Assembly: GCA_017828835.1 (NCBI GenBank)
Contig: JAGAEK010000130.1
Location: forward strand, 1-16,979
Direction of reading: 5' to 3'
Source of the DNA: Oscillospiraceae bacterium
GTDB taxonomy: Bacteria; Bacillota; Clostridia; Oscillospirales; Ruminococcaceae
DNA: 16,979 nucleotides
Shown here piece by piece: positions 7,270-14,745 of this stretch. Each line of letters opens with the position of its first letter. Position 1 is the first letter of the stretch. Both the position numbers and the translations under genes were made by a program. The notes under the pieces are model-generated. The model was not told the origin of the DNA, did no database searches, and saw only the letters and a program-made list of their open reading frames with translations.

Positions 7270-7479
7270 TCATGACGGAACGAATTCTTCGGTACCTATA
7301 TCAGTCAGCATACCTTTAACTTCATTATACGGCATGGAGTAACGTTGACTGAGATAGCGGGTAGCCGCGCCGAGTTCTCCGTGAGGTCCGCCGAGCTGGC
7401 TTATGATGATTTTTGCGAGTGCGGGGGAAGGTCTTTTGATGTTTACGGGGTATTGCAGTTTTTTCTCATATTTCCACAT
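7270..7479 (-). CDS. cotJC: Truncated CotJC, N-terminal third only
   Basis: CotJC is a manganese-catalase-like spore coat protein, normally about 190-200 residues. Here only 69 codons exist. The start WKYEKKLQYPVNIKRPSPAL and the following GGPHGELGAATRYLSQRYSMP and LTDIGTEEF segments are typical CotJC. The frame then runs into VPS and a stop exactly where the family continues with a conserved AHLEM-like segment. The Glu of GEL and the Glu of EEF (metal ligands in manganese catalases) remain, but the next ligand His and all later helices are missing. I read all frames downstream for the missing part and found none, so a simple frameshift does not explain it. The ribosome site GGAGG overlaps the end of cotJB, 2 bases upstream. 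It is probably non-catalytic, either a decayed gene or a short structural form. Confidence 0.85.
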   Translation of the reverse strand: MWKYEKKLQYPVNIKRPSPALAKIIISQLGGPHGELGAATRYLSQRYSMPYNEVKGMLTDIGTEEFVPS

Positions 7480-7481
7480 AT

Positions 7482-7748
7482 TCAGTCCTCCTTATTTTCC
7501 GTGTTTTCCCAGGGCCACGGACCGTCTGTCCATGTCCATTCATCTCCTCCGGAAAAATCGAGAGGAGTAAGCGGGCCGTATTTTTTGACATAATCGTTAT
7601 ATGCTTGTTCACGTATTGCTTTATGCTTTAAAAAATATGCGATAGCTTCACTGCTTTTGGGGTGAGAGTCAAGGAATAAGTTGGCTTCTTTTAATGCAAA
7701 ATCGCATATTTGTATTCTGTTCAGAAGAGATTGTTTTTCCATGATCAT
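7482..7748 (-). CDS. cotJB: Spore coat protein CotJB
   Basis: An 88-residue spore coat component of the cotJ operon, made in the mother cell and assembled into the coat together with CotJA and CotJC. Family features seen: LLNRIQICDFALKEANLFLD (residues about 8-27), SHPKSSEAIAYF, KYGPLTPLDFSG (about 56-67), and the tryptophan-rich tail WTWTDGPWPWE near the C-terminus. The start ATG overlaps the cotJA stop (ATGA), with GGGAGG 5 bases upstream; a second in-frame ATG lies two codons later. It is followed 2 bases later by the truncated cotJC. The family call rests on the DFAL, KYGPLTP and DGPWPWE blocks and on position. Confidence 0.94.
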   Translation of the reverse strand: MIMEKQSLLNRIQICDFALKEANLFLDSHPKSSEAIAYFLKHKAIREQAYNDYVKKYGPLTPLDFSGGDEWTWTDGPWPWENTENKED

Positions 7749-7909
7749 TTATCCCTCCCGATATAAGGAAGATCGAGTTCTTCGAAAATAGTTCCTCTTT
7801 TGAATCCGGCTTGAGGGTCATAAATTTTTTGCCAATATTGAAAAGGCATATAAGCCATAGCAAGAGGAAGCATATCTATATTGTTTGAATTGTTGCTGTT
7901 TTCGTTCAC
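7745..7909 (-). CDS. cotJA: Spore coat associated protein CotJA
   Basis: A 54-residue protein, MNENSNNSNNIDML through a C-terminal IGRDK, starting at GTG (7909) with AAAGGAG 9 bases upstream. The family signature is seen in order: LAMAYMPFQYWQKIYDP (about residues 16-32), then FKRGTIFEELDLPYIG (36-51), that is, the GTIFxELDxPY block typical of CotJA. It is the first gene of the cotJ operon and overlaps cotJB by 4 bases. It is thought to act with CotJB and CotJC in the inner layers of the spore coat. Its asparagine-rich N-terminus is not conserved in what I recall of the family. Confidence 0.92.
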   Translation of the reverse strand: MNENSNNSNNIDMLPLAMAYMPFQYWQKIYDPQAGFKRGTIFEELDLPYIGRDK

Positions 7910-7963
7910 AATGTTTTTCTCCTTTTGAGATATTTGAAAAACGCTGTTTGGTTTTTCGATAGT

Positions 7964-7971
7964 ATTATATG
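7964..7971 (-). promoter_or_regulatory. Candidate cotJ operon -10 element
   Basis: On the - strand CATATAATA matches a mother-cell sigma-E/sigma-K style -10 (CATA-start) and also contains TATAAT. No convincing -35 was found at the expected distance for sigma-E, sigma-K or sigma-A. It sits 55 bases upstream of the cotJA GTG and about 30 bases from the divergent fba promoter. Confidence 0.35.
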
Positions 7972-8002
7972 AAGATATTTACGGAGTTGCGATAAGAAAA
8001 AA

Positions 8003-8031
8003 TTGACTTTTACCGTTTGTGAGATTATAAT
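8003..8031 (+). promoter_or_regulatory. Sigma-A promoter of fba
   Basis: TTGACT (8003-8008) and TATAAT (8026-8031) are separated by 17 bases. The transcript would have a short leader of about 35 bases carrying the AAGGAG ribosome site before the fba ATG. Confidence 0.85.
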
Positions 8032-8073
8032 AAAAAAAGTATTTAGAATTAAATTCTTGAAGGAGAAGATAAA

Positions 8074-9108
8074 ATGCCGGTAGTAAATTATGAACAATAC
8101 AAAACAATGTTGGAAAATGCAAAAAAGGGCGGATATGCGTATCCGGCTTTTAACGTGTCGTCTATGGAGACGGCAAATGCGGTTTTGAACGGACTTGCAC
8201 AGGCGCAGTCGGACGGAATAATCCAGGTTTCGACAGGCGGCGGAGCCCACGCTTCGGGCTCTGCGGTAGCGGACAGCGTTATCGGTGCGATTTCTCTTGC
8301 GAACCACGTTCATTTGATGGCGGAAAAATATAATATATTCGTAGCGCTCCACACCGACCACTGCAACAGCAAAAAAGTCGACAGTTTTCTTATACCGCTG
8401 ATCGAGGAAACGGAAAGAAGACGTGCACGCGGTGAGAAAAACCTTTTCAACAGCCATATGTTTGACGGTTCGGACATTCCTTTGAAGGACAATTTGAAGA
8501 TCGCGAAAAAACTTCTTGAAAGATGCGCGAAGAACGAGATAATACTTGAAGTTGAGGCGGGTGTCGTCGGCGGTGAAGAGGACGGAGTTAACAATGAGGG
8601 AGCTCCGAATTCCAAGCTTTACACGACTCCGGAAGATATGCTCGAGGTATATGAGGCGCTCGGCGGAGATCCTAATGCGATATTCACGCTTGCAGCCACG
8701 TTCGGAAACGTTCACGGAGTATATAAGCCCGGAAACGTAAAATTGAATCCGAAGATACTTCGCGACGGACAAGCCGCGCTGAAAGCAAAATACGGCGATG
8801 ATAAGAGTTTCTATTTTGTATTTCACGGCGGTTCGGGTTCCGAGAAATGGGAGATCGAGGAAACTCTCGGCTACGGAGTTATCAAGATGAATATAGATAC
8901 AGATACTCAATATGCGTTTACACGTCCGATAGTTGACCATATGTTTACAAATTACTCAGGTGTTTTGAAGATCGACGGCGAAGTCGGAAACAAGAAAGTC
9001 TACGATCCGAGATCTTACCTCAAAGCGGCGGAAAAAGGTATGGCGGAGAGAGTTATTGAAGCCACCCACGATTTGAAGTCCGCGGGAAAAACAATGTTCG
9101 GCAAATAA
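8074..9108 (+). CDS. fba: Class II fructose-bisphosphate aldolase
   Basis: Glycolytic and gluconeogenic zinc enzyme that interconverts fructose 1,6-bisphosphate with dihydroxyacetone phosphate plus glyceraldehyde 3-phosphate in the cytosol. The 344-residue length fits the class IIA type (E. coli FbaA / mycobacterial Fba) rather than the shorter IIB type of about 285-310. Seen in order: YPAFNVSSMETANAVL (residues about 23-38), STGGGAHASG (about 53-62), ALHTDHCNSKK with the catalytic Asp and zinc-ligand His near 90-98, LEVEAGVVGGEEDGV near 159-173, TFGNVHGVYKPGN with a ligand His near 210, FHGGSGS near 250 with a ligand His and phosphate-binding loop, and KMNIDTDTQYA near 271. The ribosome site AAGGAG is well spaced. 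It is monocistronic: own promoter and own terminator. Confidence 0.97.
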   Translation: MPVVNYEQYKTMLENAKKGGYAYPAFNVSSMETANAVLNGLAQAQSDGIIQVSTGGGAHASGSAVADSVIGAISLANHVHLMAEKYNIFVALHTDHCNSKKVDSFLIPLIEETERRRARGEKNLFNSHMFDGSDIPLKDNLKIAKKLLERCAKNEIILEVEAGVVGGEEDGVNNEGAPNSKLYTTPEDMLEVYEALGGDPNAIFTLAATFGNVHGVYKPGNVKLNPKILRDGQAALKAKYGDDKSFYFVFHGGSGSEKWEIEETLGYGVIKMNIDTDTQYAFTRPIVDHMFTNYSGVLKIDGEVGNKKVYDPRSYLKAAEKGMAERVIEATHDLKSAGKTMFGK

Positions 9109-9122
9109 TTTTTATGATTTTT

Positions 9123-9164
9123 ATACCCCGTAGAAGTCAATGCTTTTACGGGGTATATTTTTTG
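9123..9164 (+). terminator. Rho-independent terminator of fba
   Basis: ATACCCCGTA (9123-9132) pairs perfectly with TACGGGGTAT (9147-9156) around a 14-base loop and is followed by ATTTTTTGC. It starts 15 bases after the fba stop. Confidence 0.92.
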
Positions 9165-9205
9165 CTTTAAAAATAAAAACGAATGAGTCCGGGAAATCCG
9201 GACTC
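9165..9205 (-). terminator. Rho-independent terminator of nifJ
   Basis: On the - strand GAGTCCGG (9205-9198) pairs with CCGGACTC (9192-9185) around ATTTC, followed by ATTCGTTTTTATTTTT. It is about 26 bases after the nifJ stop. With the fba terminator it insulates the convergent pair. Confidence 0.9.
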
Positions 9206-9231
9206 CTTCGCGATAGATTTATTTTGACTGA

Positions 9232-12200
9232 TTATTCGACGTCATAAAGCTTTGAGAGCTTGAGCAGATGAGCATATTTATCTGCAGCATTCTGTTCGGC
9301 TTTGTCGAAGAGTATGTCGGCTCTTTCGGGGAAGGCTCTTGTGAGCGAGCTGTAACGGACTTCGTTTGCGATAAAGTCTTTATAGCTTGCGGTAGGAGCT
9401 TTCGAATCGAGCTGGAACGGATTCTTACCGTCGGCGGCAAGTCTCGGATCAAAGCGGAAGGTATGCCAATATCCGGCGGCGACGGCGTTTTTGATCTCTG
9501 TCTGTGCACCGGAGAGACCGCCTTTGATTCCGTGGTTGATACAAGGAGCGTAAGCGATTATGATAGAAGGACCGTGGTAAGATTCAGCTTCCGCGAATGC
9601 CTTGATACACTGAATGTAGTCGGCGCCCATAGCGACCTGAGCAACGTATACGTATCCGTAACTCATTGCAATAGCGGCGAGGTCTTTCTTTTTGACTTCC
9701 TTGCCGGATGCGGCAAACTGTGCTACCGCGCCGGTAGGAGTTGATTTGGAGGATTGCCCGCCGGTATTTGAGTAAACCTCGGTATCGAATACGAGAATGT
9801 TCACGTCTTCACCGGAAGCGATAACGTGATCCAGACCGCCGAAACCGATATCGTAAGCCCAACCGTCTCCGCCGAATATCCAAACGGATTTCTTTGCGAG
9901 ATAATCCTTGTTGTTGAGGATATAAGTTTTGTCGTCGCTTGTGCAGGAGCAATCGGTCAAAGCTTTTATGAGATCGGCGGTCGCGGCGGTGTTGGCTTTA
10001 CCGTTGTCGACTGTATCAAGATAATTCGTTATAGCGGCCTTTACGGATTCGTTGCAGCTCTTTTCAAGGATATTTTTGAGACGTGCGATAAGTCCGTTTC
10101 TGATCGCCGACTGGGCGAGGAACATACCGTAGCCGTATTCGGCGTTATCTTCAAACAAGGAGTTAGCCCAGGCAGGACCTTTACCCTGTTTGTTTACGGT
10201 ATAAGGCGTTGAAGGAGCGGAACCGCCCCAGATAGAAGAACATCCGGTAGCGTTGGCTATATACATTCTGTCGCCGAAGAGCTGTGTTACGAGCTTTGCG
10301 TAAGGAGGTTCGCCGCAGCCTGCGCAGGCGCCGGAGAATTCAAGCAGAGGTTGTTTGAACTGGCTGCCTTTAACGGTAGTTTCTTTGAATTTCTCGTTAA
10401 CTTCGGGCTTTTCAGGAAGTTTTTGTCCGTAAGTGAATACTTCCTGCTGATCAAGTTGAGAATCAAGCGCCTCCATAGCGAGAGCCTTGAGTCCTTTCTT
10501 TCCGGGACATACTGTTACGCAGGATCCGCAACCCGTACAATCGAGAGCGGATACGGTCATTGTGAATTTATATCCGGGCATATCGGTCATATCTGCAAGT
10601 TTAGTTCCGGCGGGAGCGGCGGCAGCTTCTTCGGCAGTCATGGCGACGGGTCTGATGACCGCGTGCGGGCAGACGTAAGAGCAGAAGTTGCATTGGATAC
10701 AATTTTCAGGATTCCAGCTCGGAACGTCGACTGCGATACCGCGTTTTTCATAAGCCGCTGAGCCCTGAGGCATAGAGCCGTCTTCGCGTCCAATGAAAGC
10801 GGAAACGGGAAGAGCATTTCCACGCTGAGCATTTGCGGGGATCAGGATATCGTTTACAAATTCGACCAGATCTTTACGGTCTCCCTCGGCAACGGTAACA
10901 GGCATATCGCCTTTTGCGTCAGCCCAGGAAGAAGGATACTTGACTTCTTTTATGTCGGTCACACCGCGGTCGATAGCGCCGTGGTTCATGGCGACGACTT
11001 TTTCACCTTTTTTGCCGTAAGAAGCAGTCGCAGCGTCTTTCATATATTTGACGGCATCGTCTACGGGGATGATGTTCGCAAGCTTAAAGAAAGCAGCTTG
11101 AAGGATGGTGTTTACTCTTCCGCCGAGTCCGAGTTCTTTTGCAATCGAAACGCCGTCGATGGTGTAAAATTTGATATTGTTACGTGCGATAAATCTCTTG
11201 ACCGTTCCGGGAACCTTTTCTTCGAGTTCATTCATATCCCAGCCGCAGTTGAGAAGGAAGGTACCGCCGGGTTTGATATCCTGGACCATATCGTATTTTG
11301 AAATATAGGACGGGTTATGGCAGGCAACGAAGTCGGCTTTGTTGACGAGGTAGGTGGATTTTATCGGAGTATGTCCGAAACGAAGGTGAGAAACGGTTAC
11401 GCCGCCTGATTTTTTGGAGTCGTAGGCAAAGTATGCCTGAGCGTACATATCGGTATGGTCGCCGATGATTTTGATCGAGTTTTTGTTTGCACCGACAGTT
11501 CCGTCTGCGCCGAGTCCCCAGAATTTGCAGTTTGTCGTACCTTCCGGAGTCGTGTCGATTTCTTCGCCGACTTTAAGCGACAGATTCGTAACGTCGTCGT
11601 TTATGCCGAGAGTAAAGCGGGGCTTTGCGTCGGCGGAATTCATATTGTCATACACAGCGATGATCTGAGCGGGGGTCGTGTCTTTTGAACCGAGTCCGTA
11701 ACGTCCGCCGTAAACGGGCAGAGACTCGAAAGCGCTTCCTTTAAGTGCCGCAACGACGTCGAGCCAGAGAGGTTCACCGATAGAACCGGGTTCTTTTGTT
11801 CTGTCAAGGACCGTTATTTTCTTTGCGGTAGACGGGATAGCGGCAATGAGTTTATCCGTGCAGAAAGGACGGTAAAGGCGAACCTTTACAAGACCTGTCT
11901 TTTGACCTTTTGCGTTCAGATAATCGATCGTTTCTTCGATGGTATCGCATACGGAACCCATGGCGATGATTATATTTTCAGCATCCGGAGCGCCGTAATA
12001 ATTGAAGAGACCGTAATCAGTTCCGATTTTAGCGTTGATCTTGTTCATGTAATCTTCGACTATTTCGGGAAGTTCGTTATAGAATTTGTTTGAAGCTTCT
12101 CTTGCCTGGAAGAAAATATCAGGGTTTTGAGCGGTACCGCGGAGTATGGGATGCTCGGGGTTCAAAGAGCGTCTGCGGAATTCGTCGACGGCATCGCGGT

Positions 12201-12786
12201 CGAGAAGATCCTCAAAGTCACTGTAATCCCAGATCGCGATTTTCTGAAGTTCGTGAGAAGTTCTGAATCCGTCGAAGAAACTAACGAACGGCACTCTTCC
12301 CTTGATAGCGGAAAGGTGAGCGATGGGTTCAAGGTCCATAACTTCCTGAACGTTTCCGGAGCAGAGGAAAGCGAATCCGGTCTGACGGCAGGCATAAATA
12401 TCAGAGTGATCTCCGAATATTGAAAGAGCATGAGAAGCAACGGCGCGGGCCGATACGTTTATAACGCAGGGGAGAAGTTCTCCGGCGATTTTATACATGT
12501 TAGGGATCATCAAAAGAAGACCCTGAGAAGCAGTATAAGTTGTTGTGAGAGCACCTGCGGCGAGAGAGCCGTGAACCGTACCTGAAGCTCCGGCTTCTGA
12601 TTGCATTTCAGCTACTTTAACTTTTTGTCCGAACAGATTCACTCTTCCTTCGGCCGCCCACTTATCGGTAAGCTCAGCCATAACGGAAGAGGGAGTGATC
12701 GGGTATATGGCGGCAACATCCGTGAAAGCATACGAAACGTGTGCGGCGGCGGTGTTACCGTCCATGGTTTTCATTTTTCTTGCCAT
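9232..12786 (-). CDS. nifJ: Pyruvate:ferredoxin (flavodoxin) oxidoreductase
   Basis: Single-chain PFOR of 1184 residues, the usual length. It oxidises pyruvate with CoA to acetyl-CoA and CO2 and reduces ferredoxin or flavodoxin; cofactors are thiamine diphosphate and three [4Fe-4S] clusters. Domains in order: N-terminal pyruvate/ThDP domain (YPITPSSVMAELTDKW near 29-44), domain II with a CoA-loop region, the gamma-type domain, and an inserted ferredoxin domain with CIQCNFCSYVCP (near 690) and CTGCGSCVTVCPGKKG (near 745). The ThDP domain with CAGCGEPPYAKL (near 820) follows, then NATGCSSIWGGS and GDGWAYDIGFGGLDHVIASG (near 972). The segment NTGGQSSKSTPTGAVAQFA near 1010-1030 and CINHGI near 1090 complete it. 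The ribosome site GGGAGG precedes the ATG. It is transcribed alone, with its own promoter and terminator. ThDP dependence gives a metabolic link to the nearby thiamine transporter, which is inference. Confidence 0.98.
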   Translation of the reverse strand: MARKMKTMDGNTAAAHVSYAFTDVAAIYPITPSSVMAELTDKWAAEGRVNLFGQKVKVAEMQSEAGASGTVHGSLAAGALTTTYTASQGLLLMIPNMYKIAGELLPCVINVSARAVASHALSIFGDHSDIYACRQTGFAFLCSGNVQEVMDLEPIAHLSAIKGRVPFVSFFDGFRTSHELQKIAIWDYSDFEDLLDRDAVDEFRRRSLNPEHPILRGTAQNPDIFFQAREASNKFYNELPEIVEDYMNKINAKIGTDYGLFNYYGAPDAENIIIAMGSVCDTIEETIDYLNAKGQKTGLVKVRLYRPFCTDKLIAAIPSTAKKITVLDRTKEPGSIGEPLWLDVVAALKGSAFESLPVYGGRYGLGSKDTTPAQIIAVYDNMNSADAKPRFTLGINDDVTNLSLKVGEEIDTTPEGTTNCKFWGLGADGTVGANKNSIKIIGDHTDMYAQAYFAYDSKKSGGVTVSHLRFGHTPIKSTYLVNKADFVACHNPSYISKYDMVQDIKPGGTFLLNCGWDMNELEEKVPGTVKRFIARNNIKFYTIDGVSIAKELGLGGRVNTILQAAFFKLANIIPVDDAVKYMKDAATASYGKKGEKVVAMNHGAIDRGVTDIKEVKYPSSWADAKGDMPVTVAEGDRKDLVEFVNDILIPANAQRGNALPVSAFIGREDGSMPQGSAAYEKRGIAVDVPSWNPENCIQCNFCSYVCPHAVIRPVAMTAEEAAAAPAGTKLADMTDMPGYKFTMTVSALDCTGCGSCVTVCPGKKGLKALAMEALDSQLDQQEVFTYGQKLPEKPEVNEKFKETTVKGSQFKQPLLEFSGACAGCGEPPYAKLVTQLFGDRMYIANATGCSSIWGGSAPSTPYTVNKQGKGPAWANSLFEDNAEYGYGMFLAQSAIRNGLIARLKNILEKSCNESVKAAITNYLDTVDNGKANTAATADLIKALTDCSCTSDDKTYILNNKDYLAKKSVWIFGGDGWAYDIGFGGLDHVIASGEDVNILVFDTEVYSNTGGQSSKSTPTGAVAQFAASGKEVKKKDLAAIAMSYGYVYVAQVAMGADYIQCIKAFAEAESYHGPSIIIAYAPCINHGIKGGLSGAQTEIKNAVAAGYWHTFRFDPRLAADGKNPFQLDSKAPTASYKDFIANEVRYSSLTRAFPERADILFDKAEQNAADKYAHLLKLSKLYDVE

Positions 12787-12864
12787 AAAATTTATCCTCC
12801 CTTTTACGGACTAAAATTATAATCATATTCCTTCTCATGGACGAGTCGGAAATATCCAAACTAC

Positions 12865-12893
12865 ATTTTAACATTTTTTATTACGAATGTAAA
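12865..12893 (-). promoter_or_regulatory. Sigma-A promoter of nifJ
   Basis: On the - strand TTTACA (12893-12888), 17-base spacer, TAAAAT (12870-12865), with an extended TG one base before the -10 (TGTTAAAAT). The leader to the nifJ ATG is about 75 bases and ends with GGGAGG. Confidence 0.75.
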
Positions 12894-13017
12894 GAGAATA
12901 ATGACACAAGAAAATTATATTTTTAAAACGATTTGTAATTGGCCGGAAATTCGTCGAAAAATATACCGTGCGGTCGAAATTCGGAAATTGAGGAAAGAAA
13001 ACGGGACGGTTTTATCG

Positions 13018-13046
13018 TTGACATAGGGAGAAAAAAAGTTTATAAT
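13018..13046 (+). promoter_or_regulatory. Full-consensus sigma-A promoter of the CNNM/CorC gene
   Basis: TTGACA (13018-13023), exactly 17 bases, TATAAT (13041-13046): both hexamers and the spacer match consensus. The leader is about 53 bases and carries a GGGGG ribosome site ahead of the ATG at 13106. Confidence 0.9.
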
Positions 13047-13105
13047 TACAATAGGTTAGTATACAAAAATCAAATTTTTTAATTTAATCGGGGGAATACT
13101 GAATT

Positions 13106-14488
13106 ATGGATCCGGACGGTCAAACTATATTGTCCGCTGCAAATGCTGCCACAGAACAAGCGGGTGGCTCGAGCATTTTTTTGAAAATCGTTATACTGAT
13201 CGTGCTGATATTATTGAATGCGTTCTTTGCTATGAGCGAGATCGCGATAATAACGCTGAACGATAATAAACTGAAAAAGCAGACAGAAGAAGGAAACAAA
13301 AAGGCGATCAGAGCGTCGAAACTCACCGCGGATCCGTCCAGATTTTTGGCAACGATACAAATCGGGGTAACGTTATCGGGATTTTTGGCGTCTGCGGTCG
13401 CTGCGGACAGCTTTGCGAAGATGATAGTGAACGCGTTTTCGGCGACAACGATTTCGCCGTCGCTGATACATTCTGTCGCGCTGATTTTGATAACGCTTAT
13501 CCTTTCTTATTTTACGCTTGTGTTCGGAGAACTTGTTCCGAAGCGTATTGCGATGCAGTATCCCGAAAAGATAGCGTTTTCGGTTTCGGGAATATTGCTG
13601 TTTTTCTCGAAGATACTGCGTCCGTTCGTAGCACTTCTTGCGGCGTCGACGAATCTGGCGGTAAAGGCGTTCGGTATAGACCCGAACCAGGAGCCGGAAG
13701 AGGTTACCGAAGAAGAAATAAGGATGATGGTTGACGTAGGTAACGAAAAAGGCGTTATAGAAAAAAGCCAAAAGGATATGATAAACAATATCTTTGAGTT
13801 CGATGACAAAACGGTCGAAGAGGTCATGACCCACAGAACTGAGATCGTGTCGGTCGAGATCGGAGATACTATCGCCGACATAATGGACGTTGCGATAAAC
13901 GAAGGATATTCCAGGATCCCGGTATACGAAGAGACGATAGACAATATAGTCGGGATCGTTTACGTGAAGGACCTGTTGAAATTCGTCAACGAGGCGGCGC
14001 CGCAGAATTTTTCGATCAAGGATTATTTGAGGCCCGCGCTTTACGTACCCGCATCGAACGGGTGCAAGGAGGTTTTTGTTGAACTGAAGCGTCAGAAGAT
14101 ACATATGGCGGTCGCGGTCGATGAATACGGCGGGACTGCGGGTATCGTTACGATGGAAGACCTTTTGGAAGCGATAGTCGGAAATATTCAGGACGAATAT
14201 GACGAAGAGGAAGAGGAAATATCGAAGATCGACGAGAATACCTTTACGATAGAGGGCTCAGCTTCTCTTGAAGAGATACAGGAACTTTTCGGGATAGAAC
14301 CTCCGAACGAAGAGGCGGACTATGAAACTCTCGGCGGTATGATAATGGATATTTTGGGAAGGATACCGGGAGAGGACGAACATCCGAGCGTCGTGGTCGG
14401 GAACGTTGAATTTACGGTCGAAAAGGTCGAGGACAGACGCATAATGAGCGTAAAAGCAAAAAAACTGAGCGTACCGGACGAACAATAA
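13106..14488 (+). CDS. CNNM/HlyC-CorC family membrane transporter with CBS pair
   Basis: A 460-residue membrane protein of the CNNM (DUF21)-CBS-CorC family, often annotated as hemolysin; family members are linked to Mg2+ or other divalent-cation export. Domains in order: an N-terminal DUF21/CNNM membrane domain with helices at about 23-46 (followed by the conserved AMSEIAIITLN), about 90-112, 120-145 and 155-180 (the FGELVPKRIAMQYPEK motif lies at about 141-156). A cytosolic tandem CBS pair follows, at about 238-293 (MTHRTEIV, EGYSRIPVYEE) and 300-357. The C-terminal CorC/HlyC domain starts at DEYGGTAGIVTMEDLLEAIV and runs to the end, after an acidic DEEEEE linker. Length is typical. Despite the old name, no toxin role is implied. 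Own strong promoter; a hairpin follows the stop, so it appears monocistronic. Substrate ion cannot be read. Confidence 0.93.
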   Translation: MDPDGQTILSAANAATEQAGGSSIFLKIVILIVLILLNAFFAMSEIAIITLNDNKLKKQTEEGNKKAIRASKLTADPSRFLATIQIGVTLSGFLASAVAADSFAKMIVNAFSATTISPSLIHSVALILITLILSYFTLVFGELVPKRIAMQYPEKIAFSVSGILLFFSKILRPFVALLAASTNLAVKAFGIDPNQEPEEVTEEEIRMMVDVGNEKGVIEKSQKDMINNIFEFDDKTVEEVMTHRTEIVSVEIGDTIADIMDVAINEGYSRIPVYEETIDNIVGIVYVKDLLKFVNEAAPQNFSIKDYLRPALYVPASNGCKEVFVELKRQKIHMAVAVDEYGGTAGIVTMEDLLEAIVGNIQDEYDEEEEEISKIDENTFTIEGSASLEEIQELFGIEPPNEEADYETLGGMIMDILGRIPGEDEHPSVVVGNVEFTVEKVEDRRIMSVKAKKLSVPDEQ

Positions 14489-14490
14489 TA

Positions 14491-14527
14491 AAGAGCCGTA
14501 TGCGGAAATTTCGCTGCATACGGCTTT
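14491..14527 (+). terminator. Hairpin terminator after the CNNM/CorC gene
   Basis: AGCCGTATGC (14494-14503) pairs perfectly with GCATACGGCT (14516-14525), and flanking AG/TT can extend the stem. The T-tract is short (TTT then A-rich), so termination may be incomplete. It ends 10 bases before the -35 of the next promoter. Confidence 0.65.
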
Positions 14528-14536
14528 AAAAAACTC

Positions 14537-14565
14537 TTGACAACGGGTCAAAATGAGAATAAAAT
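14537..14565 (+). promoter_or_regulatory. Sigma-A promoter of the thiT riboswitch transcript
   Basis: TTGACA (14537-14542), 17 bases, TAAAAT (14560-14565). The start site would fall near 14572, about 15 bases before the TPP aptamer. Confidence 0.85.
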
Positions 14566-14586
14566 GTAGTTGCACAATTGGACAAA

Positions 14587-14661
14587 ACAGGGGAGCTTCG
14601 GCTGAGATGCGAGAGATCGCGAACCCTTTAACCTGAGATGGATAATACCGGCGTAGGGAGT
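14587..14661 (+). promoter_or_regulatory. TPP (thiamine diphosphate) riboswitch aptamer
   Basis: The THI-box core is intact: CAGGGGAGC, GGCTGAGATG, a variable stem (GCGAGAGATCGC), ACCCTTTAACCTGA, then GGATAATACCGGCGTAGGGA. The 5' AGGGG and the final TAGGGA fit the helix and junction pattern of the class. It lies in the leader of a thiamine transporter gene, which is the expected target. Binding of TPP should switch thiT off through the terminator at 14695-14734. Confidence 0.97.
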
Positions 14662-14694
14662 TTTACCGAAATATTTTATTAGTAAAATGATTTT

Positions 14695-14734
14695 CGCAAG
14701 GCGTATTTTGTCCTGTGCGGAATTTTTTATTTTG
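14695..14734 (+). terminator. Expression-platform terminator of the TPP riboswitch
   Basis: CGCAAGG (14695-14701) pairs with CCT-G-TGCG (14712-14719; one bulged G) and is followed by GGAATTTTTTATTTT. The T-tract ends right before the GGAGGAG ribosome site of thiT. A bulged AT-rich hairpin at 14667-14696 shares two bases with its 5' arm and may compete with it. This fits transcriptional control. Confidence 0.75.
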
Positions 14735-14745
14735 GAGGAGTTTTT

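Larger units (their letters stand above)
12787..13105. other. Divergent promoter region between nifJ and the CNNM gene
   Basis: This 319-base gene-free stretch holds a sigma-A promoter for nifJ on the left side and one for the transporter gene on the right. The middle (about 12895-13015) has no open frame of note. It contains two copies of GTCGAAA within CG-containing patches (around 12951-12983) that I could not tie to a known operator. No Rex-type (TTGTTAAnnnnTTAACAA) palindrome was seen. Confidence 0.7.

Noticed and set aside
7200..7290. cotJC as a simple one-base frameshift of a full gene
   Set aside because: The alternative frames after GAATTC read FRHDVNFYIEPFYKKC and similar, which do not resemble CotJC, and the region becomes AT-rich non-coding.
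7906..8940. A 344-codon open frame on the minus strand opposite fba
   Set aside because: It is a shadow of the strongly conserved fba gene. Its translation is rich in Arg, Phe, Val and Tyr with no family resemblance, and it runs through the divergent promoters and over cotJA's start.
12787..13105. A redox (Rex) operator upstream of nifJ
   Set aside because: No TTGTTAAnnnnTTAACAA-like palindrome could be found near the promoter.
13373..14104. A 243-codon open frame on the minus strand inside the CNNM/CorC gene
   Set aside because: It is a codon-shadow of the real gene, with low-complexity Arg/Tyr-rich translation and no ribosome site.
13106..14488. Hemolysin or toxin function
   Set aside because: The hemolysin name for this family is historical. 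The domains (DUF21, CBS pair, CorC/HlyC) indicate an ion transporter.
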